This document shows positions 43,006 through 52,900 of a DNA stretch of 64,000 nt, one piece after another (the stretch's first letter is position 1; each line of letters opens with the position of its first letter). The notes beneath the pieces were generated by a model. That model was not told the origin of the DNA and did not search any database. It saw only the letters and a program-made list of their open reading frames with translations. Source of the DNA: Salinisphaera hydrothermalis (GTDB lineage: Bacteria; Pseudomonadota; Gammaproteobacteria; Nevskiales; Salinisphaeraceae). Position numbers and translations under genes: made by a program. The stretch lies in assembly GCF_040361195.1 (NCBI RefSeq), contig NZ_APNE01000006.1. One strand, 5' to 3'.

Positions 43006-43140
43006 CCGGCGTTTAGCTTTCTGTCGCTCGTGAGTCTGTAGCGACTGCGAGAAGCGAGACTTTCCGAGCGCATCAAGAGCCTTCGATGGAATGGTGTGCA
43101 GACCGATGTAAGACCCATGCCAATACTTGATATATGCCAT
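43006..43140 (-). pseudogene. tyrosine integrase N-terminal fossil
   Basis: Reading the minus strand from the ATG at 43140 gives MAYIKYWHGSYIGLHTIPSK, then ALDALGKSRFSQSLQTHERQKAKRR. This closely follows the N-terminal arm-binding region of tyrosine integrases (YxxKRxGxYYxRxxIPxxLxxxLGKxExxxSLxTxDxxxAKRR). After about 45 residues the similarity ends and no catalytic domain follows. It starts 107 bp inside the attR copy. The surrounding 42816-43302 interval otherwise contains no gene. Confidence 0.7.
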
Positions 43141-43246
43141 ACTGGCAGCGCGTTTCCGACGGCTTTGCATACCAGTTCGCACACACAGGATGCGCCCCAA
43201 AACCCCGAAATAAGATGCTTACAGGCGTTGTCGCCCTCGGCATCTG

Positions 43247-43273
43247 GACTCCTCTCGGGGACGCCACTCATTC
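43247..43273 (+). repeat. attR-like copy of tRNA-Arg 3' end
   Basis: Matches 36299-36325 at 26 of 27 positions, including CGGGGACGCCA and the following CTCATTC. The rest of a tRNA is not present, so it is not a second gene. Confidence 0.85.
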
Positions 43274-43302
43274 CACCGCCGTGGATGCAGCGAGAGCAAC
43301 CC

Positions 43303-44112
43303 ATGACATCCGACGTCTCGCACCTTGAGGGGCAACTGCATCTCGGCCCGCGCCAGGGTGGCATCGGGGCCCGTCGCATCGCGTTGCTCGAGGCCATCGG
43401 GCAAACCGGCTCGATCACGGCCGCGGCCAAGGCCGTGGGCCTGAGTTACAAGGGCGCCTGGGATGCGGTCAACGCGGCCAACAATCTCGCCGATACGCCG
43501 CTGGTCGAGCGCACCACGGGCGGCGCCGGCGGCGGCGGCACCCGGCTCACCGAGCGCGGCCAGCGGCTGGTCGCCACCTATCGCGCGGCCGAGGCCGAGC
43601 AGCAACGCTTTCTCGCGCAACTCAATCGGCGCCTGGCGCATCTGGCCGGCGACGATCTCAATCTGATGGAGCGTCTTGCCATGCAGACCAGCGCACGCAA
43701 CCAGCTGCTGGGCCGTGTCACCGCCGTCAAACGCGGCACGGTCAACGTCGAAGTGGACCTCGAACTGGCCGGCGGTGATCCGCTGGCGGCGGTTATCACC
43801 CAGACCAGCGCCGACAACCTCGGCGTCGAGCCGGGCGTCACCCTCACCGCGCTGATCAAGGCCAGCTGGTTGATCCTGGCCGCGGGCGATCTGTCGTCCA
43901 GCGGGCTGTCGACGCGTAACCGCCTGGTCGGCACGGTCGAATCGATTACCTCTGACGAGGTCGCCGCCGAGATCACGTTGCGTTTGCCCGGCGGCGCGAC
44001 GCTGGCGGCCGTGGTCACCCGCGAATCGGCCGACGCCCTGGGGCTGTCAGAAGGCGATACGGCCACTGCCCTTTTCAAGGCTTCGAGCGTGATCCTGGCC
44101 CAGTCCGACTAG
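43303..44112 (+). CDS. modE: ModE-family molybdate-responsive regulator
   Basis: Protein of 269 residues from the ATG at 43303. The N-terminal winged helix (RIALLEAIGQTGSITAAAKAVGLSYKGAWDAVNAANNL, then GGAGGGGTRLTERG) is the ModE signature. Two molybdate-binding Mop/TOBE repeats follow (SARNQLLGRVTAVKRGTVNVEV and STRNRLVGTVESITSDEVAAEI). It senses molybdate and regulates uptake and cofactor genes, none of which is in this window. The start lies 30 bp past attR, so island insertion has replaced its original upstream sequence. The stop overlaps the convergent GFA gene. Confidence 0.95.
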   Translation: MTSDVSHLEGQLHLGPRQGGIGARRIALLEAIGQTGSITAAAKAVGLSYKGAWDAVNAANNLADTPLVERTTGGAGGGGTRLTERGQRLVATYRAAEAEQQRFLAQLNRRLAHLAGDDLNLMERLAMQTSARNQLLGRVTAVKRGTVNVEVDLELAGGDPLAAVITQTSADNLGVEPGVTLTALIKASWLILAAGDLSSSGLSTRNRLVGTVESITSDEVAAEITLRLPGGATLAAVVTRESADALGLSEGDTATALFKASSVILAQSD

Positions 44113-44540
44113 TCGATCGCCTCGTAACGCAGAACACCCGCCAACGGTGCCCGCTTGCGATCGTCGTGATCGCGTGGATGCTCGATACCGTTCGCCACCG
44201 GCACCTCGGCGAAATCGAACGGGCTCAGCCCCTCAAGGCAGGCAACGTTCACGCCGTACTGCTCGGGGTTCGAACGGCGTTGATGATGGGTATAAATCCC
44301 GCAGCGCGAACAGAAGTAATGCTTGGCGGTACGCGTGCCGAACTGGTAACAGCTCAGCAAGTCGGCGCCTTCAAGAATGGCGATATCCGTAAGGGCCGAC
44401 GACACCGCAACCGCGCCTCGCATCCGACAGTACGAGCAATTGCACCGCCTGGCCGAGTGCAGGCCATCGGACAGTCGCACATGAAAGCGCACGCCGCCGC
44501 AATGGCAAGCGCCGTCGATGTTGTCGATATCGAGGTTCAA
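44109..44540 (-). CDS. GFA/CENP-V family zinc protein
   Basis: Protein of 143 residues starting with TTG at 44540, with GGGAG upstream. Zinc cysteines are in GACHCGGVRF, RRCNCSYCRM and YFCSRCGIYTHHQRR, the pattern of glutathione-dependent formaldehyde-activating enzymes and relatives. Enzyme activity is uncertain for most members. It overlaps modE at the stop. Confidence 0.9.
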   Translation of the reverse strand: MNLDIDNIDGACHCGGVRFHVRLSDGLHSARRCNCSYCRMRGAVAVSSALTDIAILEGADLLSCYQFGTRTAKHYFCSRCGIYTHHQRRSNPEQYGVNVACLEGLSPFDFAEVPVANGIEHPRDHDDRKRAPLAGVLRYEAID

Positions 44541-44615
44541 GGCCTACTCCCGTTTCCCATGAGCCAGACCGCGAGCATGCCGCGTGCCGATGCGCCGCGC
44601 CAGATCTGTCTCCCC

Positions 44616-44644
44616 AAAAAAAACGGCCCCGTGAACGGGGCCGT
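44616..44644 (-). terminator. rho-independent terminator of the PEP-CTERM gene
   Basis: On the minus strand ACGGCCCC / GGGGCCGT forms an 8-bp GC stem around a 6-base loop and is followed by an 8-base T run (44616-44623 as A's on the plus strand). Confidence 0.9.
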
Positions 44645-44701
44645 CTCTGCGCTGGCGACGCGAGAGCCGGGTCGTCGTCAACCCGGCTCGACGAATCGCT
44701 A

Positions 44702-45427
44702 TTAGGCCGCGCCACCGTGCTGCTTGCGGCGGAAACCAAGGCCGCCTGCAACCAACGCCAGCCCCACGGCAAAAATGCCGAACGGCGACGGCTCGGGCAC
44801 GTCGTTCGATTCGACGGTAACGTCGGCGTTCTGGAGCTGGCCGCTGTCGAAGCTGCCGTCGCCGCCGAACGTCGCATTACCGAGCGCGATCGCCGTGCTC
44901 GAGAAATCGAGGCCCGTGTCGTTGTTCAGCCCGAAGTACGAGGCCAGATCGCTGTTGAACTCGTCTTTGCCGCTCAGCGAGGCGTTGAAGCTGTTGCTCC
45001 CGTTACCAATGACCACCTGGGTGCCGCCGTTATCGAACGTGCCCTTGAACAACGTGCCGTGGGCGACGGTCTGACCATCGTTGTTTACAACTTCACCACT
45101 GAGGGTCAGATTGCCTCCACCGGCGAACTTCCAGATCTGGTCTTCGTTGCCTTCGGACAGATTGTTACCGGTCGTGAAGTCGATCGAACACGAGTTACAC
45201 GTCAGCGTATTCTGATGATCGCCCGGCGTGCTGCCGCCATTGAGCCGGACTTCACCGAAGGAAATGCCGCTGCCAGTGAGTGCGCCGCCTTCACCATCGT
45301 AGGAAACCGTTCCCGCCGGCGATTGCGCATTGGCCTGATCGAAGTTGATCACCGAAGCCGACGCAGAACCGCACAGGCCCAGCGCGAACGCCGTGGCCGA
45401 GGAAACGGCGAGGTGTTTGAAATGCAT
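44702..45427 (-). CDS. PEP-CTERM-like secreted protein
   Basis: Protein of 241 residues with a signal peptide (MHFKHLAVSSATAFALGLCG, cleavage after ASA), a Gly/Asn/Ser-rich beta-type body with two close cysteines (CNSC), and a C-terminal sorting signal VPEPSPFGIFAVGLALVAGG followed by LGFRRKQ. That is the VPEP motif, one membrane helix and a basic tail recognised by exosortase EpsH. It is likely a surface or biofilm-matrix protein. Exosortase is not in the window. Its own terminator follows. The 250 bp upstream (45428-45680) are AT-rich and carry no other gene that I recognise. Confidence 0.88.
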   Translation of the reverse strand: MHFKHLAVSSATAFALGLCGSASASVINFDQANAQSPAGTVSYDGEGGALTGSGISFGEVRLNGGSTPGDHQNTLTCNSCSIDFTTGNNLSEGNEDQIWKFAGGGNLTLSGEVVNNDGQTVAHGTLFKGTFDNGGTQVVIGNGSNSFNASLSGKDEFNSDLASYFGLNNDTGLDFSSTAIALGNATFGGDGSFDSGQLQNADVTVESNDVPEPSPFGIFAVGLALVAGGLGFRRKQHGGAA

Positions 45428-45682
45428 GAATTCTCCTTGATTGACTCGTAGATCTCGCAGTCACGAGCGGCACGTGAGCGAGGGGCGGGCACAAACGCAA
45501 GAACCATTCCGATCAATCACTTAGCTGTTAATTTTTTATAGACCACTGTAATTGCTCGGTTTTCTTATGGAGTACAACGCAGCGAACCGGAACACGGCCA
45601 AGTGCCTGTAATAAATTTCGACGCTCACCACGCCATGGCATTGATAACGCTCGATTCGCGTTAGATCGCTCGACAGGAGCTA

Positions 45683-45950
45683 GGGTCTGTTGAGGTTTCG
45701 TGCGGGTCCGCGCCAAGCGCTGTTTTGCGGCAAGACGAGGCGTAGCGAACGCGGCGTAGTGGGCCTACGCGAGAGAGCAACAATGCTGGTTTGCCGCAAA
45801 ACAGCGCTTGTCCCTTCGGGTTGGGCCGCAAATCCCGCCCGGCGGCGTTGCGAGTCTGGGTCGTGGAACGCCACGACGCGGCGACTCGCGCCTTGCCGGA
45901 CACGATTTGCGGACGCCAACGCGGCGCTCGCACGAAACCTCAACAGACCC
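45683..45950. mobile_element. 268-bp transposase-less inverted-repeat element (MITE)
   Basis: The ends GGGTCTGTTGAGGTTTCGTG... and its complement are perfect for 22 bases, flanked by TA at 45681-45682 and 45951-45952. Inside, a 20-base perfect inverted repeat (45714-45733 with 45791-45810) forms a large cruciform. No transposase is encoded. TA duplication suits an IS630/Tc1-like or some IS5-group transposase acting in trans. A deletion derivative is at 29012-29072. Confidence 0.88.
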
Positions 45951-46002
45951 TAAGGCGTGCTGCCCGGACGGTGATCCCGTACACCGCCGGAAACCCGCCC
46001 GC

Positions 46003-46063
46003 GATCGCTTATTGCCCAGGCAAGTTCTGTTGCTTCGACTTGGTAATGGCTGCGCCCGATCAC
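46003..46063 (+). pseudogene. recC gene fossil (61 bp)
   Basis: About 48 of 61 bases match recC at 47175-47235, in the same frame: IAYCPGKFCCFDLVMAAPDH here, IAYCPDELYCFGLVALAPDH in RecC. It lies 50 bp after the 268-bp element and is not joined to other recC sequence. Confidence 0.7.
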
Positions 46064-46190
46064 CGGTGCGTGGGCGATGCGCCCCACCCGACAGCTATCG
46101 GCGAAAGGGCACGCTGCCGCATTGATGCGTGCGGCGGATAGCGTCGATATCCGAATACCCGCCGCAGCGCCCGGCTCAAATTCCCCACGC

Positions 46191-46220
46191 AAAAAAACGG
46201 CCCCGTCAAAACGAGGCCAT
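46191..46220 (-). terminator. orphan rho-independent terminator
   Basis: Minus strand GGCCTCGT / ACGGGGCC stem (one G-T pair) followed by TTTTTTT (46191-46197). It looks like the PEP-CTERM terminator at 44616, but there is no minus-strand gene upstream to use it. The rest of 45953-46578 contains only the recC fossil. Confidence 0.6.
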
Positions 46221-46578
46221 GAGCTCCGATATTTCGGAGCGCCGGATCTAGAGCCCGGCTTAGGGGAGCTGTAGTTTTTATTATGTGGGCCTGTCTCGTA
46301 AGACAGTTGCACAACACCCGTGAACTGTCTGGCAATTTCCGGGCCAATCCGCTCATCCACGCTCGTTTTGGTGTAGCGCGCTGATTTACCGATAGAAAAA
46401 TTCGGCGACGCCGAAAAAGCATCCATACGAGCGGCCCGACGTGTAAGCACTGCCGACATAATGGGATGGCTCTATCCGCCCGGCGGCGATTCACGTTAAA
46501 TTCTCCGACGGGGGGAACCAGGATCGAGATGGCTCGCCAAGCTCGAACGGCCCCGTTCATTCGACGCTGGCCCGGCGC

Positions 46579-49500
46579 ATGTTCTATCTCTATCACCACA
46601 ACGATCTATCGCGTTTGGCCGAACTGTTCGGCGCGCTGCGTGGACGGCGCGCCCGCGCGCCGCTGGCGATCGATACCGTGCTGGCGCCCAACGCCGGCAT
46701 CGGCCGCTGGCTGCGCATCCAGCTCGCCGAGAGCGAAGGCATCGCCGCCAATATCGACGGGCGCCTGCCCGGCGAATTCATCTGGGACATGCTGCACGCC
46801 ACGATGGATGACGCCGACGCGGGCGATCACTTCGAGCCGGATTGTCTGCCCTGGCATCTTTACGCCGCGCTGCCCGAGATCGCGCGTGAAGTGCCGGCGG
46901 TCGCCGATTATCTCGGCACGCCGGTGGACGAGGTCCGCCGCTATCAGCTCGCCCGCCAGCTTGCCGATGTCTTCGACCAATACCTGATCTATCGCGCCGA
47001 CATGCTGGCTGCCTGGGAAGCCGGCGAGGTGCCGGCCGCCAACCCCGGCCGCTGGCAGGCCCGGGTCTGGCACTGGCTCACGCGCAACCACCGGCTCGGC
47101 AACACCCATCGCGCCCGCGTGCTCACGACCTTCATCACGCGGCTGGGCAACGATCGCGGCCTGCAGCAACGCGTGATCGCTTATTGCCCGGACGAGCTCT
47201 ACTGCTTCGGCCTGGTGGCGCTCGCGCCCGATCATCTACGCCTGCTCTATGCGCTGGCCGAGCATATCGACGTGCATTTCCTGTTGCCCAACCCAAGCGC
47301 GGCCTACTGGGGCGATATCACCGCCGGCCGGCTGCCGCTCGAGCTGCCCGATACCACCACGCCGGACGACGACGCCCTGCTGCCCGGCGAAGCCGCGGTG
47401 GAGGCCGGTCATCCATTGCTGTCCGCGCTCGGCCGCATGGCCCGCGACACCCTGCGCGTGCTGTATTCCGACGAGTTCGCCGGCATGATCGAGCCCGAGC
47501 TGGGCGATCTGATGGATTACGACGTGCCGGCCACCGACACGCTGCTGCATCGCGTGCAGGCCGATATCGTCGAACTGGATTGCAGCGCCTCGCCGCAGGG
47601 CATGGATAACGCCGATACGTCGTTCGAGGTCCATGCCTGCCACAGCCCGCTGCGCGAGATTCAGGTGCTGCAGGATCAGCTGCTGGATCGCCTGGCCGCA
47701 GACGACAAGCGCGTTGCCGCGGGCGAAATCACCGAAGCCGAGCGCCTGGCGCCGCGCGACATCATCGTCATGCTGCCGGATGTAGCCGCCTATGCCCCGG
47801 CGATCCAGGCCGTGTTCGGCGGTGCGGCGCCCGATCGCTACCTACCGTTCGGCCTGGCCGATCGCGCTCGCTCGGCCGCCCACCCCATCGTGACTTGCGT
47901 CTCCGCCCTGCTCGACCTGCCGCTGTCGCGCTGGGCCGCCAGCGAGCTGCTGGATCTACTGGCCGTGCCGGCCGTCATGCGGCGCTTCGGGCTGTCGGCC
48001 GGCGAACTGGACACGATCACCGACTGGGTGGGAGAAGCCGGGATACGCTGGGGCCGGGATAAGGATCATCGGGCTCAACTCGGCGCCGGCGCGTTCGAAC
48101 AGAACAGCTGGCGCTTCGGGCTCGACCGCTTGCTACTCGGCGTCGCCCAGTCGGACGACGAAACCCTCACCGACGGCGTTGCGCCCTGGTCGGATCTGGA
48201 AGGCGGCATCACCGCCGCGCTCGGCAAGCTCTGGCGCTTCGAGGACACCCTCGCCACCGTCGCCGACGGCCTCGCCCAGCCGGCCACGCCGGGCGAATGG
48301 CAGACCCGGCTCAACACGATGGTCGATCGGCTCATCGAACCGTCGATGGACACCCCGGACGAACAACGCGCCGTGGACAGCTTGCGCAACGTATTTGCAC
48401 GCTTCGACACGGCCGAAAACTGCACCCGCGACAAGCCGCTCGCCGCCGACCGGCATTTGTCCTGGCCGGCCGTACGCGACAGCCTGCGCGCCACGCTCGA
48501 AACGGCAGCCGAGCGCCAACCATTTCTGGCCGGCGGCATCACCTTTTGCGGCATGGTGCCGCTGCGCGCCGTGCCGTTCCGCATGGTCTGCGTGCTCGGC
48601 ATGAACGATTCCGCGTTCCCGCGCCAGGACACCGGCCGGGCTTTCAACGTGATGTTCGACGCCCCACGCCTGGGTGACCGCAACACCCGCGACGACGACC
48701 GGCTGTTGTTCCTGCAGGCGCTCACCGCCGCACGCGATGCCTTCTACATCAGCTATATCGGCCAGGACGTGAATACCGGCGAAGAACTGCCGCCCTCGCC
48801 GATCGTGGGCGAAACACTGGAGTTCCTGCGCCGGCATTATTTCGCCGGCGACGACAAGAAAGCCTTCGAACGCCGGTTGATTCATCACCAGCCGATGCAG
48901 CCGTTCTCGCTACGCTACTTCTCGCCGGACGAAGACGATTCGCGCGTGTTCACCTATGCCGGCGACTGGCGCGACGCCACGCGCGCGTCCATCGGCGCCC
49001 GCGAGGCTCGCCAGCCACTACTCGACGCCAGCACCGCGCCGGTCGCCGAAGCCATTGAGGCCGTCGACCTCGACACGCTCAAGCGCTTCTTCGACCACCC
49101 GCCGCGGGCGTTCTTTCGCGAACGCATCAAGCTCAATCTCGAAATCGAGGATCACCAGGTCGACGACGCCGAGCCCATCGCGCTCGACCCGCTGGCTGCC
49201 GCCCAGCTGCGCGACCGGCTGTTCGAGACCGCCGACCAGACCGGCGAAGCTGAGATCGACCTCGAACCCACCGCGCTCGAACGCGCCCGCGGCACGCTGC
49301 CGCCCCCGCCGCTGGCCGCACCGAACTATGCCGCCCAGGCCGAGGCCGTGAACGAACTGCTGCCGATCTGGCAGGGCTGGAAAGCGGAAGGCACGCCGGA
49401 AACACTCGACATCCAGCTCGATCTGGAGTTGGATGAACTCGGCGTAATCCGCGTCACCGGCCGCGTTGCCCAGTGCTGGCCGAACGCGATGCGCCGGCTG

Positions 49501-49986
49501 CGCACCGGCAAGCTCAAGACGCGTTTTCGTCTGCGCTACTGGATCGAGTATCTGGCGACGGTGGCCGCCGGCCACGAACTCGATCTACACATGGCCGGTT
49601 TCGCGACCGACAAGAAGACCGCCGAGCGGATTGAATATGCCGGCCGGATCGATTGCGACACCGCCCACGCCGAGCTGGCCCATCTGGTGCGGCTATATAT
49701 CCAGGGCCAGACCCGGCCGATCGCCTATCACCCCGATCTGGACGACAGCTACAACCCCGACCAGAACAAAGCGTTCGACAACCTCGGCTTTCGCTTCAAG
49801 CCGGCGGCGTTTTTCCCGCACCACCTGCTGCGCGATCCCTACTTCGCCATGCTGCTCGGCCCGCCCGACGCGCCGCTCGGCGACACCGAGGACGACAGCC
49901 CGTTCATTGCGGCCATCGATGCCATCAGCGGCCCCATGAACCAGACGATTCGCCCAGCAGAGAGCGATGCCGAGGCGTCGGCATGA
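46579..49986 (+). CDS. recC: exodeoxyribonuclease V subunit gamma, RecC
   Basis: Protein of 1135 residues starting MFYLYHHNDLSRLAELFGAL. RecC signatures include DTVLAPNAGIGRWLRIQLAESEGIAANIDGRLPGEFIW, QLARQLADVFDQYLIYR and VHACHSPLREIQVLQDQLLDRL, with CVLGMNDSAFPRQD near residue 675. RecC is a helicase-like scaffold that recognises Chi in the RecBCD complex and holds the RecB and RecD motors. It overlaps recB by ATGA, as in many gammaproteobacteria. Length matches the family. Confidence 0.97.
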   Translation: MFYLYHHNDLSRLAELFGALRGRRARAPLAIDTVLAPNAGIGRWLRIQLAESEGIAANIDGRLPGEFIWDMLHATMDDADAGDHFEPDCLPWHLYAALPEIAREVPAVADYLGTPVDEVRRYQLARQLADVFDQYLIYRADMLAAWEAGEVPAANPGRWQARVWHWLTRNHRLGNTHRARVLTTFITRLGNDRGLQQRVIAYCPDELYCFGLVALAPDHLRLLYALAEHIDVHFLLPNPSAAYWGDITAGRLPLELPDTTTPDDDALLPGEAAVEAGHPLLSALGRMARDTLRVLYSDEFAGMIEPELGDLMDYDVPATDTLLHRVQADIVELDCSASPQGMDNADTSFEVHACHSPLREIQVLQDQLLDRLAADDKRVAAGEITEAERLAPRDIIVMLPDVAAYAPAIQAVFGGAAPDRYLPFGLADRARSAAHPIVTCVSALLDLPLSRWAASELLDLLAVPAVMRRFGLSAGELDTITDWVGEAGIRWGRDKDHRAQLGAGAFEQNSWRFGLDRLLLGVAQSDDETLTDGVAPWSDLEGGITAALGKLWRFEDTLATVADGLAQPATPGEWQTRLNTMVDRLIEPSMDTPDEQRAVDSLRNVFARFDTAENCTRDKPLAADRHLSWPAVRDSLRATLETAAERQPFLAGGITFCGMVPLRAVPFRMVCVLGMNDSAFPRQDTGRAFNVMFDAPRLGDRNTRDDDRLLFLQALTAARDAFYISYIGQDVNTGEELPPSPIVGETLEFLRRHYFAGDDKKAFERRLIHHQPMQPFSLRYFSPDEDDSRVFTYAGDWRDATRASIGAREARQPLLDASTAPVAEAIEAVDLDTLKRFFDHPPRAFFRERIKLNLEIEDHQVDDAEPIALDPLAAAQLRDRLFETADQTGEAEIDLEPTALERARGTLPPPPLAAPNYAAQAEAVNELLPIWQGWKAEGTPETLDIQLDLELDELGVIRVTGRVAQCWPNAMRRLRTGKLKTRFRLRYWIEYLATVAAGHELDLHMAGFATDKKTAERIEYAGRIDCDTAHAELAHLVRLYIQGQTRPIAYHPDLDDSYNPDQNKAFDNLGFRFKPAAFFPHHLLRDPYFAMLLGPPDAPLGDTEDDSPFIAAIDAISGPMNQTIRPAESDAEASA

Positions 49987-52900
49987 ACGACTCAGCCCAC
50001 GCCAGCCAGCCGTTCGATGCCGCGACGCTGCCGCTATCCGGCCTGCGCCTGATCGAGGCGAGTGCCGGCACCGGCAAGACGTTTTCGCTGGCCGGGCTCT
50101 ACTTGCGCCTGATCGTCGAAGAACACGCCTCGGTACGCGACGTGCTGGTGATGACCTTTACCCGCGCCGCCACCCAGGAACTGCGCGAACGCATCCGTGC
50201 CCGGCTGGCCGATGCCGCGCGCATCGCCCATGCGCCGGAATTGGCCGAGCCGGGCAACGCCGAGCATGCTTTTACGCAACAGATTATCGCCAGCTGCGAC
50301 GAACCCGGCGAAGCGCTGGCCCGCCGGCTGGCCGATGCCGCCGCGCGGGTGGACGAAGCCACCATCGTGACCATCCACGGCTTCGCCCAGCGCGCGGCGA
50401 CCGAGAATGCCTTCGAGTCCGCCCTGGCGTTCGATCGCGGCGACGCGGTGGACGACCCGAGCCTGTATCGCGAAGCCGCCGCCGACTACTGGCGCGAGCA
50501 TGTGTTTGGTGCCGAGGCAGCCGCCGGCGACGTACTCGCCCTCTGGCCCTCGCCCGACGCGCTCTACCAGACCATCGCACCGGTGCTTGCCCGCCCGCAT
50601 GCACGGCTGGCCGGTATCGATCACGCACGGCTCGCCGCACTGCAAGCCAAGCTGGGCGAAACCTGGCCCGGCACGGCCGCACCGCTGGCCACTGCGCTGG
50701 GCGAGGCCTTCGAAGCCGATGCCCTGCTCAAGAGTGGCGATCTGTACAAGACACTGGCGGCCCAGGACGACGTCCCGGCGATGCTCGCCGATCTCGATAC
50801 GCGCATCACCGCCGCCATCGAAGCCGACACGCCGCCGGCGCTGCCCGAATGGCTGCTTGCGCTGGCCGATCCCGCCAGCCAGTTCAAGAAAGCCGCCAAG
50901 CACCAGGCCTACGCCGAACCGCTGGCCGCGATCGAAGACGCGCTCGCCGTGCTCATCGAACTCCAACCGCTGGCCCGGCTGGTCGCCATCGATGCCGCCG
51001 CCCACGCCGTGGCCGAGCGTGCCGCCGCGCGCAAGATCGAGCGCCGGCAGTACAGCTACGACGATCTCATCGTCGCCCTGCACGCCGCTCTTACCCACGA
51101 GCGCACGGGGAATGCCCTGGCCGATGCCCTGCACGCGCGGTGGCCCTACGCCCTGGTCGACGAATTTCAGGATACCGATCCGCTGCAGTACGCCAGCCTC
51201 TCGCGTATCTATCTTGAACCGGAACGCGAACACGGCGCGTTGCTGCTCATCGGCGATCCGAAGCAGGCTATCTACGGCTTCCGCGGTGGCGATATCTATG
51301 CTTATCTCGCTGCGGCCCATGCCGCCCGCGAGGCGCGCTATACGCTGACCACCAACTTCCGCTCGACGCAGCATGTGCTCGACGCCATCGAGGCGCTCTA
51401 CGGCATGCCGGGCGCCGACCCGTTCATCGTCTCCGAGATCGATTTTCCGCATGTGGATGCCGGCCGCAGCGACGGCGACCGCCGGCTCATCATGGCCGAC
51501 GGCCAGGAGCAACACGCCCTCACCTTCTGGCAGCTCCACGGCAACGAAACCGAGCTGAAGAACGGCAAGACCAAGAACCCGTCCAAAGCCGACGACAACA
51601 ACCGGCTGATCGACGAGACCATCGCCGCCATCGGCCGCCTGCTCGACGGCCGCTCGGCACATTGGCAGATGGCGGACGACACCACACGCCCCGTGGCCGC
51701 CCGCGATATCGCCGTGCTCGTAAACAATCACCACGAGGCCACCACGCTGCAAGCGGCCCTCGCCGCCCGGGGCATCCGCGCCGTCTGCCAGCATCGCGAT
51801 TCGGTGTTTGCCAGCGAAGAAGCGGCCGACCTGCGGCTCATCCTGCGCGCCATGGCCCAGCCAGACGACGCCACCGCCGTACGCGCCGCCCAGCCGACCG
51901 CGCTGCTCGGCAAGCGCCTGGCCGATCTCATCGACCTGGCCGACGACGACCACGCCATGCAGCTCGCCATCGAGCGTTTCCATGCGCTGTACGATGCCTG
52001 GCGCAAGCGCGGCGTGCTCTCGGCACTGGAAGATCTGTTCGTGGCCGCCGCGCCAGGCCTGCTCGCGCTCACCGACGGCGAACGGCGGATGAGCAACTAT
52101 CTCCAGCTCGGCGAACTGCTCGCCAACGCCGAGGCCGAATGCTTCGGCATGGCCAGCGTCGTGCGCTGGTTGGACGATCGCATCGCCGCCGCCGAAGACG
52201 GCGCGCTCGGCGCCGAGGACGAAAGCCAGCTGCGCCTGGAATCCGATGCCGATCTCGTGCGCATCAGCACCGTGCACGCATCCAAGGGCCTGCAATACCC
52301 GATCGTGTTCCTGCCGTTCGCCCAATGGCTCGGCACCGCCGGCGCGCCGGACAAGCCGCCGCTGATCTTTCACGCGCAAGGCGAAAACGACACCGACAGC
52401 CAAGCCATGATCGACCTGGTCGGCGACGACCCCGCGAACGTCACCCAGGCCGTTGTCGAAGCCCGCTCGGAGGCGCTGCGCCTGCTCTACGTGGCGCTGA
52501 CCCGCGCCGAACAAGCGCTCATCGTCGGCTGGCGCGAGCCGGACGATTACGGCGTTTCCGGCGCGCTCGGCGATCTGCTGTATCGAAACGGTGTCGCCGG
52601 CGGCGGCGCGCTCGATCGCCTGCAAAAGACCAAGCCCGACGCGATCGCGGTCGAGCCGATAGATGTGGCCCAGGCGCCGCCCGCCGTCGACGCCGCCGAG
52701 CCGATGGACGCCGAACAGCTCATCGCCGCCCGCGCCGATCTACCAGCCGCCCGCCCGCGCTGGTCCACCTACAGCTTCTCGCGGCTGGCCCACGCACCGG
52801 CCGACTCGGCCCCGGCCGAACTGCCCGAACCGGGCGCGGAAGACGAACTCGCCAGCCAGTCCGCCGATACGCTGGAAGCCGAGGCCGAAGGCGAACTGCC

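Larger units (their letters stand above)
36319..43273. mobile_element. 7-kb genomic island integrated at tRNA-Arg(CCT)
   Basis: Bounded by the tRNA 3' end and its 27-bp copy. An integrase N-terminal fossil lies just inside the far end. Cargo is two regulator-led oxidoreductase clusters: AraC/DJ-1 regulator, DJ-1/PfpI, SDR, SnoaL-like; then MocR regulator, GNAT, flavodoxin-like oxidoreductase, AhpD-like. No intact mobility gene remains, so it is probably fixed. Confidence 0.75.

Noticed and set aside
42784..43200. 138-residue open frame on the minus strand as a complete gene
   Set aside because: Only the 45 residues from 43140 resemble integrase; the remainder has no similarity and overlaps the AhpD-like gene end.
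43247..43273. Second tRNA-Arg gene
   Set aside because: Only the T-loop-to-CCA end is present; no D or anticodon arm upstream. Better explained as attR.
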